Source: a virus. Taken from it: 52,743 bases of DNA. The position numbers and the translations under genes were made by a program. The notes beneath the pieces were generated by a model. The model had not been told where the DNA came from and searched no databases. It saw nothing but the letters and a program-made list of their open reading frames with translations. Positions within the stretch are counted from its first letter, which is position 1, and each line of letters opens with the position of its first letter. Positions 42,249-49,944 of this stretch are shown here, in pieces. The stretch is taken from IMG/VR virus record IMGVR_UViG_3300021371_000023, positions 1-52,743 of that record. One strand, given 5' to 3'.

Positions 42249-42932
42249 TTACCAATCTATGGTAGTCGCATCATGTTTAGAAAGCCAATCATTAGCTTTT
42301 TTAAAATGATCACATCCAAAGTAACCAGCCTTACCACCAGCATATGCTTCAGCGGCAGGATGAGGAGCTTTGAGTATTAGATGGTGAGGCATCGTAAAGA
42401 ACTTCTCATACACTTGAGAAGCTTTACCCCAGAGCATAACTACTAGAGGTAACTCTGCCTTCCTAAAACTCAATGCGCTTAATGTAGCTGCAATGAATTT
42501 TTCCCATCCATAACCGTCGTGTGACTTAGGAGAACCCTTGTCTACTGTTAGAATAGTATTCAATAGGAATACTCCTTGGTCAGCCCAGGGTTCTAGATTA
42601 CCACCTGATATTTCTGCTCCAACACTATTGTATACCTCCTTCTTTATGTTGCGCAAAGAGGGATTTATTTTAGTGCTACTACCTACATCAAAGGCTAAAC
42701 CTGTAGCCGCTCCATCATGATAGGGGTCTTGTCCTAGGATCAAAACTTTGACCTTATCGAAATCAGTTTTGCGATAAGCCCTAAAGATGTTTTTTTGCTC
42801 AGGAAATACTGTACTGAAGGTGTAACAGATGTCAATTTTATCTCGAAGCTTGTTCATGTAAGAAGACTGGAACTCTGTGTTAAGATGTTCCGACCATCCA
42901 GGACCAACTACATGTTCATATGTGTCACTCAT
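42249..42932 (-). CDS. ung: Uracil-DNA glycosylase
   Basis: A 227-residue family-1 glycosylase. It has GQDPYHDGAATGLAF (67-81) with catalytic Asp69, INPSLRNIKKEV, the WADQGVFLLNTILTV strand and HDGYGWEKF. The active-site His motif reads HPAAEAYAGG (191-200) instead of the usual HPSPLSAYRG: the intercalating Leu is missing and extra residues precede GYFGC. It removes uracil from DNA, opening base-excision repair. It overlaps the upstream exonuclease gene by 8 bases and is followed by tRNA-Leu. A changed DNA-wedge loop is an oddity worth testing. Confidence 0.9.
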   Translation of the reverse strand: MSDTYEHVVGPGWSEHLNTEFQSSYMNKLRDKIDICYTFSTVFPEQKNIFRAYRKTDFDKVKVLILGQDPYHDGAATGLAFDVGSSTKINPSLRNIKKEVYNSVGAEISGGNLEPWADQGVFLLNTILTVDKGSPKSHDGYGWEKFIAATLSALSFRKAELPLVVMLWGKASQVYEKFFTMPHHLILKAPHPAAEAYAGGKAGYFGCDHFKKANDWLSKHDATTIDW

Positions 42933-43932
42933 CTTCTAAAGCTAATTCTATAGCACCACCCAATAGACCTTCTTGGCTTCTAGACCAATTGCCCGACTGA
43001 GTATGCAGACATATCCTATTGATCAATTGGCATGCTTGATGCCAGCCGAGTTCTAGATAGCTGTCATGAATATGAAAGACTTCACAGGGGTATTGCTTAT
43101 TAGTCTGTACAGCAACGATGTATACATTCTTTAAAGTATATCCTGGAAAAGCATATGACAGAGCAAACTGGTAGAAAGCCATCTGCCTGTGGTAGTTGTA
43201 TTTCTCAAGAGTCTCTTGAAACCTACCTAACGGGCTACGGGTAGTCTTTAAATCTACAAGAGTAATAGACTTGTCATTCTCATTGATAAGCACTCGGTCT
43301 ATCTTAGACTTCATGTTCAGAGGAACTGGCGGTTCATCTAAGCCTACATGCCATTCTTCTTTCCATGTAATTTCAATCTCATTGCGAGCCTCTGTAAACT
43401 CACTACCTTCTCCTCCAAGGAGTAAGAAGTTAGCAAGGTCATTAGATTGAATGCCGTCATAACAATTATGGACTTGATGAAATACCTCAGGACTAACAAG
43501 AGTTTTATCCTTCAGCATACACAAGTCTGACCAGTACGACGACCCTTCTTTAAGCAGAGTATTGATCTTACTTTGAAGAGAACGGCTTTTATAGAACTCT
43601 TGCAGCATGTCTTCCACGTCATACTCCGAAAAGAAATCTTCAAGGGAATACTCATTTTCTAACCCCGCATGATCCATGGTCAGCATACTCATGAACTTAT
43701 CGATAAGCTCTTTCACTTTTGGACCTGGAACATCTGTTGGCTCCATGTCAATAGTTTCAGGCTCCAATATGAGCTGATGCACAAGAGTTCCAAGTTCGAA
43801 TCCAGAAGAGCTGTAACTCTCTAAATTACCGTCCATGTACATCTTGAACATCTTAGGACTACCTCCCGTATTAGGGTCGATGTAGTTTAATGAGCTGTTA
43901 CTGATAGCAGGTATATCAAAGTAGTCCATCAA
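42925..43932 (-). CDS. PD-(D/E)XK exonuclease (RecE/RecB-like)
   Basis: A 335-residue nuclease. The motif order is GTLVHQLIL with His52, KSKIDRVLI with Asp212, LVDLKTTR with Asp227 and Lys229, and the helix YNYHRQMAFYQFAL with Gln250 and Tyr254, the typical RecB/ExoVIII-type core. It likely degrades one strand from DNA ends to give recombination substrates, pairing with the Sak4-like ATPase and SSB in the same gene cluster. The N-terminal 130 residues resemble the helical entry domain of phage exonucleases of this type. It is coupled with both neighbours by 4-8 base overlaps. Confidence 0.8.
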   Translation of the reverse strand: MMDYFDIPAISNSSLNYIDPNTGGSPKMFKMYMDGNLESYSSSGFELGTLVHQLILEPETIDMEPTDVPGPKVKELIDKFMSMLTMDHAGLENEYSLEDFFSEYDVEDMLQEFYKSRSLQSKINTLLKEGSSYWSDLCMLKDKTLVSPEVFHQVHNCYDGIQSNDLANFLLLGGEGSEFTEARNEIEITWKEEWHVGLDEPPVPLNMKSKIDRVLINENDKSITLVDLKTTRSPLGRFQETLEKYNYHRQMAFYQFALSYAFPGYTLKNVYIVAVQTNKQYPCEVFHIHDSYLELGWHQACQLINRICLHTQSGNWSRSQEGLLGGAIELALEDE

Positions 43933-44210
43933 TCTTTTGATTCTGTTGGATCATATGTTCCGTTTTCTAACTCTGCAGTAATTCTGTCAGAGGTTTTAAG
44001 GTATGTGCCTTCAGGCATTTCGTCTACAGTCAGTTTGAATCTGTTCCTCAAGATAGAGTGAATTTGATTTCTCGCTTTCTTTTCTATAGATGCAGAGCTT
44101 TCATCATCAGTACCGCTGACGCTAACAGTGCCATGCCAAGTATCGCTACCTACAAATACAGCTTTGTAGGTAACAAGAAATACTTGTGCTCTTCCCTTCT
44201 TCTTACTCAA
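43929..44210 (-). CDS. Small protein of unknown function
   Basis: A 93-residue protein: basic N-terminal end (MSKKKGRAQ), then an alternating beta region (VFLVTYKAVFV, WHGTVSVSG), a helix (SIEKKARNQIHSILRNRF) and an acidic C-terminus. The fold could be a small alpha/beta domain. No enzyme motif is visible. It lies between the amidotransferase-cyclotransferase fusion and the exonuclease with ATGA overlaps on both sides. I do not recognise it. Confidence 0.5.
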   Translation of the reverse strand: MSKKKGRAQVFLVTYKAVFVGSDTWHGTVSVSGTDDESSASIEKKARNQIHSILRNRFKLTVDEMPEGTYLKTSDRITAELENGTYDPTESKD

Positions 44211-45178
44211 AACATTTTGATTTGAGCGTCGTCTACATACTCGCCTGCATTTAGGTCAAAGTATTTGTTTTCATGTTCATCAAACATGAAGTTGTCAGTA
44301 GACATAACTGCATAATTTGGCTGCTTGTAGTCTGCAAAATCATTGTAGTATGCACTATTCTCAGGACTATGCTGATCGTTGAAATACAACCAAGGTTCTA
44401 CAGGTATACTACCATCTAAGTAAACCGTAGTCTTCTTTCGCTGGTACCATTCTGGATGTCCTTCTAGTTGATCTATGCCAGGCATACTTTCCTTAGGGAC
44501 AAGATAAACTTCTACTTTAAGATTATCCCCGGCTTCATGGTCTCCGGATAAGACAAATGGAATGCCTTCGCAGACCATTCTAAGGTTGTCTTTGGTCTTT
44601 CCTGTACCTAGATACTGAGCGTTGTTTAGATAATGGTTATTACCATATCCCCGTCTTAGTGTACCATACACAGCTACAAGCTCGCCTTTCAGCACATTCT
44701 CTTTGCTAAAGAAAATATTATCGCGCTTGAACCACTTACCTGTAACACTGGTACGAACCCCTTGCTTAGTACTCAAAGAAGTTAGGAACCGAGAATCAGT
44801 AAGACTCAAGATATCCCTCCAACTATGGCCTGAAATACTACGCAGCGTTTCAGCAACGAACCTGCTGTCACTCATAGAAGTATCCCAACTACGAGGAGTT
44901 TGGACTGTACCATTATGGAACAGCCAACACTTCTCATTGATTTTGATAGGTTGAGTGTTGTCCATGTTAACTGGACCAACAGTTGCTAACCTGGCATGGA
45001 AGACATAAGGTCTTTCAGTTTGAAGCCAATCATAGGCTTCTTGTGGGTCCATTGTTTTGTACACTTCTCCAGAATCTGTCAAGAGTATGCCAAACCCATC
45101 TGGGTTCAGCAGAATACTCTTAGCAGCAATTTCTGAGTCAAGCTTCCCTTGGACTCTCTTCGATATAATCACACACAT
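44207..45178 (-). CDS. Class II glutamine amidotransferase fused to gamma-glutamylcyclotransferase
   Basis: A 323-residue fusion. Residues 1-150 are an N-terminal-nucleophile amidotransferase: Cys2 after the initiator Met, NPDGFG (25-30), HARLATVG (61-68), and HNG (88-90). Residues 165-270 are a GGCT/AIG2-type domain: VAVYGTLRRGYGNNHYL (168-184) and IDQLEG with the catalytic-type Glu239. The first would release ammonia from glutamine or cut an amide; the second cleaves gamma-glutamyl amides, releasing 5-oxoproline. The tail (280-323) is unassigned. The start codon lies inside the end of the upstream amidoligase gene (41-base overlap), so the pair is probably coexpressed. Substrate unknown. 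Confidence 0.8.
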   Translation of the reverse strand: MCVIISKRVQGKLDSEIAAKSILLNPDGFGILLTDSGEVYKTMDPQEAYDWLQTERPYVFHARLATVGPVNMDNTQPIKINEKCWLFHNGTVQTPRSWDTSMSDSRFVAETLRSISGHSWRDILSLTDSRFLTSLSTKQGVRTSVTGKWFKRDNIFFSKENVLKGELVAVYGTLRRGYGNNHYLNNAQYLGTGKTKDNLRMVCEGIPFVLSGDHEAGDNLKVEVYLVPKESMPGIDQLEGHPEWYQRKKTTVYLDGSIPVEPWLYFNDQHSPENSAYYNDFADYKQPNYAVMSTDNFMFDEHENKYFDLNAGEYVDDAQIKMF

Positions 45179-46088
45179 CTAGTGACAGTTGTTGTTTGTT
45201 AGAGTTACTTACGGACTTTGCGGGAAGTACAGGTACTCTCCCATCGAAGACACCCTTTGGCACCTTCGCTTTGATTTTTGAATATTCAGTAAAAGTGAAT
45301 ACTCCTTCTTTCTTGTATGCTTTGGTATAAGCATGTGCTAGCATAATCTTTTCGCCCAACTTTTTAGTGTAGACTTGAGCTAGATGTCTGTGCAAATTAG
45401 AAGTCTGGTCAAGTAGCATCTCATAAACTCTATCTGCAGTTATTGGAGACTTAGAAGACTCTAAAGCTATAATCCTCAATAGATTAATTCTCCAAGACAA
45501 TTGCTTTGGAGACTTGATTCCTGAGAATAGCCTAAGCTCTACTTTGTCTGACATAATATGGAATGCACAGTACTTATTGTTCTTCTCCATATCCTTGTCT
45601 ACAAAGGCTGCGTAGCCGCGAACCTTAGCTCTTTTAGGAAAGAGAGCATATAGCAGTGGAACAAAAGGTTCTATTGCTGTAAACACTTCTAAACCAGACG
45701 TGTGTCGTTTGGATATAGTCATGTGACCACCACAACGAACACTTGTTTTAGAGTTCAATAAGAATCCTAAAACAGGGTTGTAGATATGGTTATGTACCTC
45801 AGGGCTAAATAAATCGTAGATAGGGCTTACTAGCTCAAACCCACCATGGTGTAAGGATCCATCTCGTTCAGCTCTCCACGAGTGTGGTAAGAACAGATTT
45901 TCATATCCTTGATATTTCTCGCATATATTCAGACCATCATAGTCTTCCTTCTCTGCTTCAATGCCTAATCTCCATAGAGTGGTAGGTCGACATTCCCATA
46001 TTGAAGGACCAGAGTGATAGCTATAAAGAGAACCCTGTGCATGCGGAGCATCTGCTTTTAACTCTGCAAAAGCCTCAGCCCTAGTCAT
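45138..46088 (-). CDS. Amidoligase family protein (glutamine-synthetase-like COOH-NH2 ligase)
   Basis: A 316-residue protein with the amidoligase pattern: LGIEAEKE (41-48) as the GxExE metal motif, ERDGSL (74-79), HGGFELVSP (81-89), CGGHMTISK (119-127) and VELRLFSG (183-190). Members join a carboxylate to an amine using ATP and often sit beside class II amidotransferases or AIG2-type cyclotransferases, both of which are in the next gene. Targets in such phage cassettes are not settled; peptides, peptidoglycan or tailed proteins have been proposed. The two genes overlap by 41 bases. A protein-modification role is a hypothesis. Confidence 0.75.
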   Translation of the reverse strand: MTRAEAFAELKADAPHAQGSLYSYHSGPSIWECRPTTLWRLGIEAEKEDYDGLNICEKYQGYENLFLPHSWRAERDGSLHHGGFELVSPIYDLFSPEVHNHIYNPVLGFLLNSKTSVRCGGHMTISKRHTSGLEVFTAIEPFVPLLYALFPKRAKVRGYAAFVDKDMEKNNKYCAFHIMSDKVELRLFSGIKSPKQLSWRINLLRIIALESSKSPITADRVYEMLLDQTSNLHRHLAQVYTKKLGEKIMLAHAYTKAYKKEGVFTFTEYSKIKAKVPKGVFDGRVPVLPAKSVSNSNKQQLSLDVCDYIEESPREA

Positions 46089-46288
46089 GGTTTTGTAGGA
46101 GTATGCATGTTCTCAAAGTTTTTTACTTCGAGCATCACACCTAGTATATATGCTTGGGCATTTATTTTGTCCTCCAAATACTCTTGTGTGAGTCGTTGGA
46201 CAGTCAACATACTAGTTACTCCATACTCTGTGTCAGGCTTCTGCTGCTCAGAGATTTGATCGTGAAAGAAATTCTTTATCTTACTCAT
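46085..46288 (-). CDS. Small helical protein of unknown function
   Basis: A 67-residue charged helical protein (MSKIKNFFHDQISEQQK, then TVQRLTQEYLEDKINAQAYI). No motif or membrane span is seen. It overlaps the NinB-like gene upstream and the amidoligase gene downstream by 4 bases each (ATGA), so it belongs to the same transcript. I do not recognise it. Confidence 0.55.
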   Translation of the reverse strand: MSKIKNFFHDQISEQQKPDTEYGVTSMLTVQRLTQEYLEDKINAQAYILGVMLEVKNFENMHTPTKP

Positions 46289-46737
46289 GCTATTTCATTT
46301 GGGTCTGGAATATCTAAATCCAGAGCTGTTACTGCCCACTCTCTAATGTCTTCTACGTAGGTCATAAACTCTGTAGTAGACAATCCTTTAGTAGAACGGA
46401 ATTCTGTTCCCTCTACTTCTTCTGTTACTGCGTTAAATACGTCAGCTTCTAAAAACTTGTATCGCATGTACTCGTGTACATGATTCTTAGTTAAAGACCC
46501 TTGGTAGTCCAGGGGGTCTATATCATCTGCTCGCCATCCCTTACTTACTAAGTCACTCCAAATCATATAGACAAGAGTACCCCAATAGTACTTGTTCTGT
46601 TTTTGGCTGCGCAAATTGATTGGTCTTACCAGTATCTCTACTGTGTGGCCATTGAGCTTGTTAAGCTCTTCTGCCCATTCTGCTTCTTGGTGGACTTCTA
46701 AATGTCCTTGTTTAATTCGTGCTGTTACATTAATCAT
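46285..46737 (-). CDS. NinB-like recombination protein
   Basis: A 150-residue protein. The opening (MINVTARIKQGHLEV) and the segment NLRSQKQNKYYWGTLVYMIW (about 41-60) resemble the RSxxQNxYYxG pattern of NinB-like proteins, and the later STKGLSTTEFMTYVEDIREW with an IPDPNE end fits the same family. NinB of lambda binds single-stranded DNA and assists recombination. Neighbours RusA-like resolvase and Sak4-like ATPase support the assignment. It is assigned from pattern memory, not a search. Confidence 0.6.
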   Translation of the reverse strand: MINVTARIKQGHLEVHQEAEWAEELNKLNGHTVEILVRPINLRSQKQNKYYWGTLVYMIWSDLVSKGWRADDIDPLDYQGSLTKNHVHEYMRYKFLEADVFNAVTEEVEGTEFRSTKGLSTTEFMTYVEDIREWAVTALDLDIPDPNEIA

Positions 46738-47267
46738 GTATAAAAACTATAGTGATTTCTATCGTCACTTACTATGTGGAAAACCAACTTCCTATCTTCC
46801 TCTTTTTCAACAGGATAAAACTCCATGGCTGCAGCTTGACTAACAAATTTTATGTTGTCGTCAGGCAACTTTCCTTCTTGAACCAACAAGTCTTGGAACA
46901 CTTTACAGTAAATCCATTTGTTGTCTAAATCCCAATCTGCTCTACCAGGCATGTCGTGAAACTCACAGTGTAGCTTAACAGGAAAAGATTTAATCTTCCG
47001 AACCTTCCTAAGGTAAGGGCGGAAAGCATCCTTGATTGCATTAACTATCTTGACTCGCATGACTGGTCTTGTGTTACCAGCATAGAAGTCTTGACCGTTA
47101 ATCTTCTTCATACGCGGGGTGTTTACACTCCTTGCGTTACGAATGATTGGCTGTCCATCGTTAGTACATAGCCTACCCTTGCGGTCGTATCCGAAGGTTG
47201 GATCTTGGTACTTCTTTGGAATCTTATCTTTACTAGTGTAGTAAGTTGGTCGTCTCCGGTTGCTCAT
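46734..47267 (-). CDS. RusA-like Holliday junction resolvase
   Basis: ATG 47267 is chosen; an earlier ATG at 47318 would overlap the primase gene over 86 bases. The 177-residue protein has a basic N-terminus and the RusA-like region DWDLDNKWIYCKVFQDLL (111-128) with Asp113, Asp115, Asn116 and Lys122, followed by Asp136-Asp137 in LPDDNIKFV. RusA uses such an acidic cluster to bind metal and cut four-way junctions. The spacing between DxDN and Lys is longer than in E. coli RusA, so cleavage activity needs testing. It overlaps the primase end by 35 bases and the NinB-like gene by 4. Confidence 0.65.
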   Translation of the reverse strand: MSNRRRPTYYTSKDKIPKKYQDPTFGYDRKGRLCTNDGQPIIRNARSVNTPRMKKINGQDFYAGNTRPVMRVKIVNAIKDAFRPYLRKVRKIKSFPVKLHCEFHDMPGRADWDLDNKWIYCKVFQDLLVQEGKLPDDNIKFVSQAAAMEFYPVEKEEDRKLVFHIVSDDRNHYSFYT

Positions 47268-48279
47268 CTTCACATGAGTGATGAACTGAGGTATGGTTAC
47301 CGTTGCAATAGTTGGCATATGCCGAAGATACTACTTGGTTTACCCAAGCTCTCCCTTGGTATTTGATTACGTCACTAATATCCTTGCCTCCAAAGTTTTC
47401 AGTCCCAAAACGACCGTTGGTAAAGAACAGTGCAGGAATACCATATTGTTTACGTATATAGTTAGCCATTGTAACTCCAGCTCTATCAAAGTCGTAGACT
47501 GTTACTATCTGTGGAGTAAGCGACATTAACTCTTCCATGTAACCTGAGTCAGGATAAACAGTTTCTGACTGAGGAGCTACAGCAGTAATTCCAAGTTCGT
47601 GAAAGACCATTACATCTTTTAGACTCTTAGTCAGTACTACTCCTTTGCTATAGTCTCTGAATATATGGCTGCCTTGAACTACTTGGCAGTTACACATAAA
47701 TCTATTTGCACTTCTTAAAGGGAAATAGATTTTGTAGTTGCCTCCCCCAAAGTTGTATGCATAAGCAGGATCGCTGGTCTTATCGCCGTAAACGATTTTC
47801 CCATTGACCCATACTATGCTTACTGCAGATACATGAAACAGTTCTAGAGTGGCTTTTGATATACCAAATTGTGTCCAGTATTTGCGGTCGCGGTCATCCC
47901 ATGAACGTCTTTTGACTTCAATCATGGTATGGGACTTGCCACCTACTACTTTTTCATGCTCTTCTTTAGGTACGGGATTACCTGTAAGCAATCCAAAGTC
48001 TTCGGCTATGAGATTCAGAGCTTCTCTGAAACTGCAGTTGTGCATATGCATAACAATCTTGAAGCAGCCTCCAGTAAAAAACCCTGCAAAATCATTGAAG
48101 AGCAGGTCGCCCTCCTTATTGTAAAAGAACCCACAACTAGGGTTGGTGTCTTCACGCAAAGGAGAGCAAAACCTTTTCTTCAAATGAATCTTGCACCCAA
48201 GGTAGCGCTCCATAATCTGCTCTTGAGAAAGCTTATTAAGGATATACTCCCTTGTGATATCTGGTGCAAGTTCATACAT
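47233..48279 (-). CDS. DNA primase (DnaG/TOPRIM type)
   Basis: A 348-residue primase. The N-terminal zinc-ribbon-like part has Cys29, Cys38 in FCSPLREDTNPSC, Cys49 and GGCF (Cys72), fitting a CHC2-type domain. The TOPRIM part has VVLTKSLKDVMVFHELGI, then VTVYDFDRAGV with the DxD pair and GGKDISDVI. The usual TOPRIM Glu position is Lys/Ser here (TKSLKD), which I recall as typical for a family of Bacteroidota phage primases. It lacks the C-terminal helicase-binding region of full DnaG (length 581 in E. coli). TAATG coupling with the SSB-like gene. Confidence 0.8.
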   Translation of the reverse strand: MYELAPDITREYILNKLSQEQIMERYLGCKIHLKKRFCSPLREDTNPSCGFFYNKEGDLLFNDFAGFFTGGCFKIVMHMHNCSFREALNLIAEDFGLLTGNPVPKEEHEKVVGGKSHTMIEVKRRSWDDRDRKYWTQFGISKATLELFHVSAVSIVWVNGKIVYGDKTSDPAYAYNFGGGNYKIYFPLRSANRFMCNCQVVQGSHIFRDYSKGVVLTKSLKDVMVFHELGITAVAPQSETVYPDSGYMEELMSLTPQIVTVYDFDRAGVTMANYIRKQYGIPALFFTNGRFGTENFGGKDISDVIKYQGRAWVNQVVSSAYANYCNGNHTSVHHSCEDEQPETTNLLH

Positions 48280-48896
48280 TACCAGGACTTACCGGATAGT
48301 TCTCCAGTAGACTCTGTACTAGGTGTAAATGAATCCTCCTGATCAGGTTCAGGAGCATCTACAATATCGTACTTAGGGTCAATGCGCAAGCGGTTAGGCT
48401 CAGACATTGGTTGGATGAAAGCCTTGTATGCTTTCTTAGGGAAAGAAGTATACTGACTGTTCTTCTTGTATACAATCTTCAACCGCACAGGCTTATCAGT
48501 ATGTTGATTGCCCAACAGCTTGATGATGCCTTCAGCAAACTGATCAAAGCTATCTGCCTTAAAGACACACTTGTCTTTAGGGATGAACGATGCTAAGATG
48601 TGCTGCACACGTTGACCTTGTTCGGTAAACTGTTCCTTAGCCCATTTCTCAGCTTCTGTTTGAGGCTTGTTCCAACCCTTAGCAAGGTTCACAAGCTTGT
48701 CGTAGTCAAGAGGCCACTCAAGGTGCTTAAATGTTGCGCCATTAGCGTCACTAAATAAGAACTGAATGACATTGTCATTGCTGTCAGGCTTCAAGGGTTC
48801 AAACAGAATGTCCCTTAGAAAGACATTTTCATTAATGCCTGCGGGCAGTCTGTTACTGCTTCCTGCTTCTGGTGTTTTTTCGTCGAATCCGTACAT
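48279..48896 (-). CDS. Probable single-stranded DNA-binding protein
   Basis: A 205-residue protein placed between Sak4-like ATPase and primase. It has beta-type segments (INENVFLRDILFEPLK, IQFLFSDANGATFKHLEW, VRLKIVYKKN) and ends in an acidic, Ser/Thr-rich tail (DAPEPDQEDSFTPSTES), the hallmark of SSB-type proteins that recruit partners. No OB-fold signature can be proved by eye. Phage replication modules of this type often keep an SSB with Sak4, because annealing by Sak4 depends on it. It is coupled to both neighbours by TAATG. Another replication accessory is the alternative. Confidence 0.5.
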   Translation of the reverse strand: MYGFDEKTPEAGSSNRLPAGINENVFLRDILFEPLKPDSNDNVIQFLFSDANGATFKHLEWPLDYDKLVNLAKGWNKPQTEAEKWAKEQFTEQGQRVQHILASFIPKDKCVFKADSFDQFAEGIIKLLGNQHTDKPVRLKIVYKKNSQYTSFPKKAYKAFIQPMSEPNRLRIDPKYDIVDAPEPDQEDSFTPSTESTGELSGKSW

Positions 48897-49585
48897 TACT
48901 TAATCATATCTGGGTAAATAGTTGACCATTCAAGGGGGCAAAACTTTCCTGCTAAGGCAGGTAAGCGAGTTCCAGCATCGGTGTTTGTGCCACCTCGGAA
49001 GTCTACCATGAGGGTATCCCCATCACGATATACTCTACCGATGCCATCCATTACTGAACACATTTGAGTCTTCAGCTTACCAGTGAGGTTGATTTGATCC
49101 ACTTGGATTTCACCTTCTCCGTGACCATCTTTTTGATGACCAATAACTATGAGGTGTTTGCTAATACGCGCAAAGGCTTCGATGATTTGCATCACCTTAG
49201 TCTTCATCATAGACCAGCCCTTACCATGAGGTAAGTCGCCAATGTGTTTGACTTTATGGCTAGCGCATATATCGTCAGTCACCCATTGTTCAATGTGGTC
49301 AATCGTATCTAACACAACAAAGTCAATTTCACTCTGGTGTTCTTTAGCATACTCCATGGTAGCGCGTAGTCGTGGTAATCCATCAACTACAATACTATAT
49401 GCACCATCGCAGTAGCTAGTGCCACCTTTTAACTCTCCATCATATTCACCTTTTACTTCAGTGTCAATGATAAGGTGTCTAGGTAGCTTAGATACACTTG
49501 TGGTTTTGCCTGTTTTTGGCTTGCCATACAGGAACAACCTGTGTGGGCTTTGTGCTGCTTCAGTTATTTTAGGTTCTACTTTCAT
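48896..49585 (-). CDS. Sak4-like RecA-family ATPase
   Basis: A 229-residue single-domain ATPase. Walker A is GKPKTGKTT (21-29), Walker B is VVLDTID (90-96) with Asp93, and a RecA-like third strand LIVIGHQKDG lies near 146-155. The size and motifs fit the Sak4/AAA_24 family, single-strand annealing proteins of phages that work with the phage SSB. The SSB-like gene follows directly (TAATG). Substrates are ssDNA tails, possibly from the exonuclease at 42925. The alternative is a non-Sak4 RecA-fold ATPase. Confidence 0.7.
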   Translation of the reverse strand: MKVEPKITEAAQSPHRLFLYGKPKTGKTTSVSKLPRHLIIDTEVKGEYDGELKGGTSYCDGAYSIVVDGLPRLRATMEYAKEHQSEIDFVVLDTIDHIEQWVTDDICASHKVKHIGDLPHGKGWSMMKTKVMQIIEAFARISKHLIVIGHQKDGHGEGEIQVDQINLTGKLKTQMCSVMDGIGRVYRDGDTLMVDFRGGTNTDAGTRLPALAGKFCPLEWSTIYPDMIK

Positions 49586-49944
49586 GATAGTTTACAATGT
49601 GCTTCAACATTTGCTAAGTTCATTCTAAGGCTGGTCAAGATACGTTTTCGCAGATAATCTAGCTGATCTTGGTTAACAACCCTTTTCATTTGGTCACTTA
49701 AAGTGAAGCTTTTATGCTGGGTAAACTCAATCTCATCTTCACTACTCCAATATGACAGATGCGCATTAGGCAAAATTATAGTTGCCTTGTAGTTGCACTC
49801 AGATAGATGTTTATTTGGCTGGATTCGCCAGGTAAAACATTGGATAAAGACATCTCCATAGTTTACGTCTATCTCTTTAACCGTATTGGGGTTGCGAACT
49901 GTTACGGTTTGAGACACCGTTGTCCCAGTCTTCGAATGTTCCAT
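49582..49944 (-). CDS. Small protein of unknown function in the replication module
   Basis: A 120-residue protein, overlapping the Sak4-like gene by ATGA and starting inside the end of the DnaB-like helicase gene (68-base overlap, no later ATG near its N-terminus). It has mixed beta and alpha character, including VFIQCFTWRIQPN and a helix near the end (LDYLRKRILTSLRMNL). I do not recognise it. Association with replication is inferred from position. Confidence 0.5.
   Translation of the reverse strand: MEHSKTGTTVSQTVTVRNPNTVKEIDVNYGDVFIQCFTWRIQPNKHLSECNYKATIILPNAHLSYWSSEDEIEFTQHKSFTLSDQMKRVVNQDQLDYLRKRILTSLRMNLANVEAHCKLS

Noticed and set aside
47929-48342. 137-residue plus-strand ORF opposite primase and SSB-like genes
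   Set aside because: Opposite strand to two motif-supported genes; no motif or start signal of its own.
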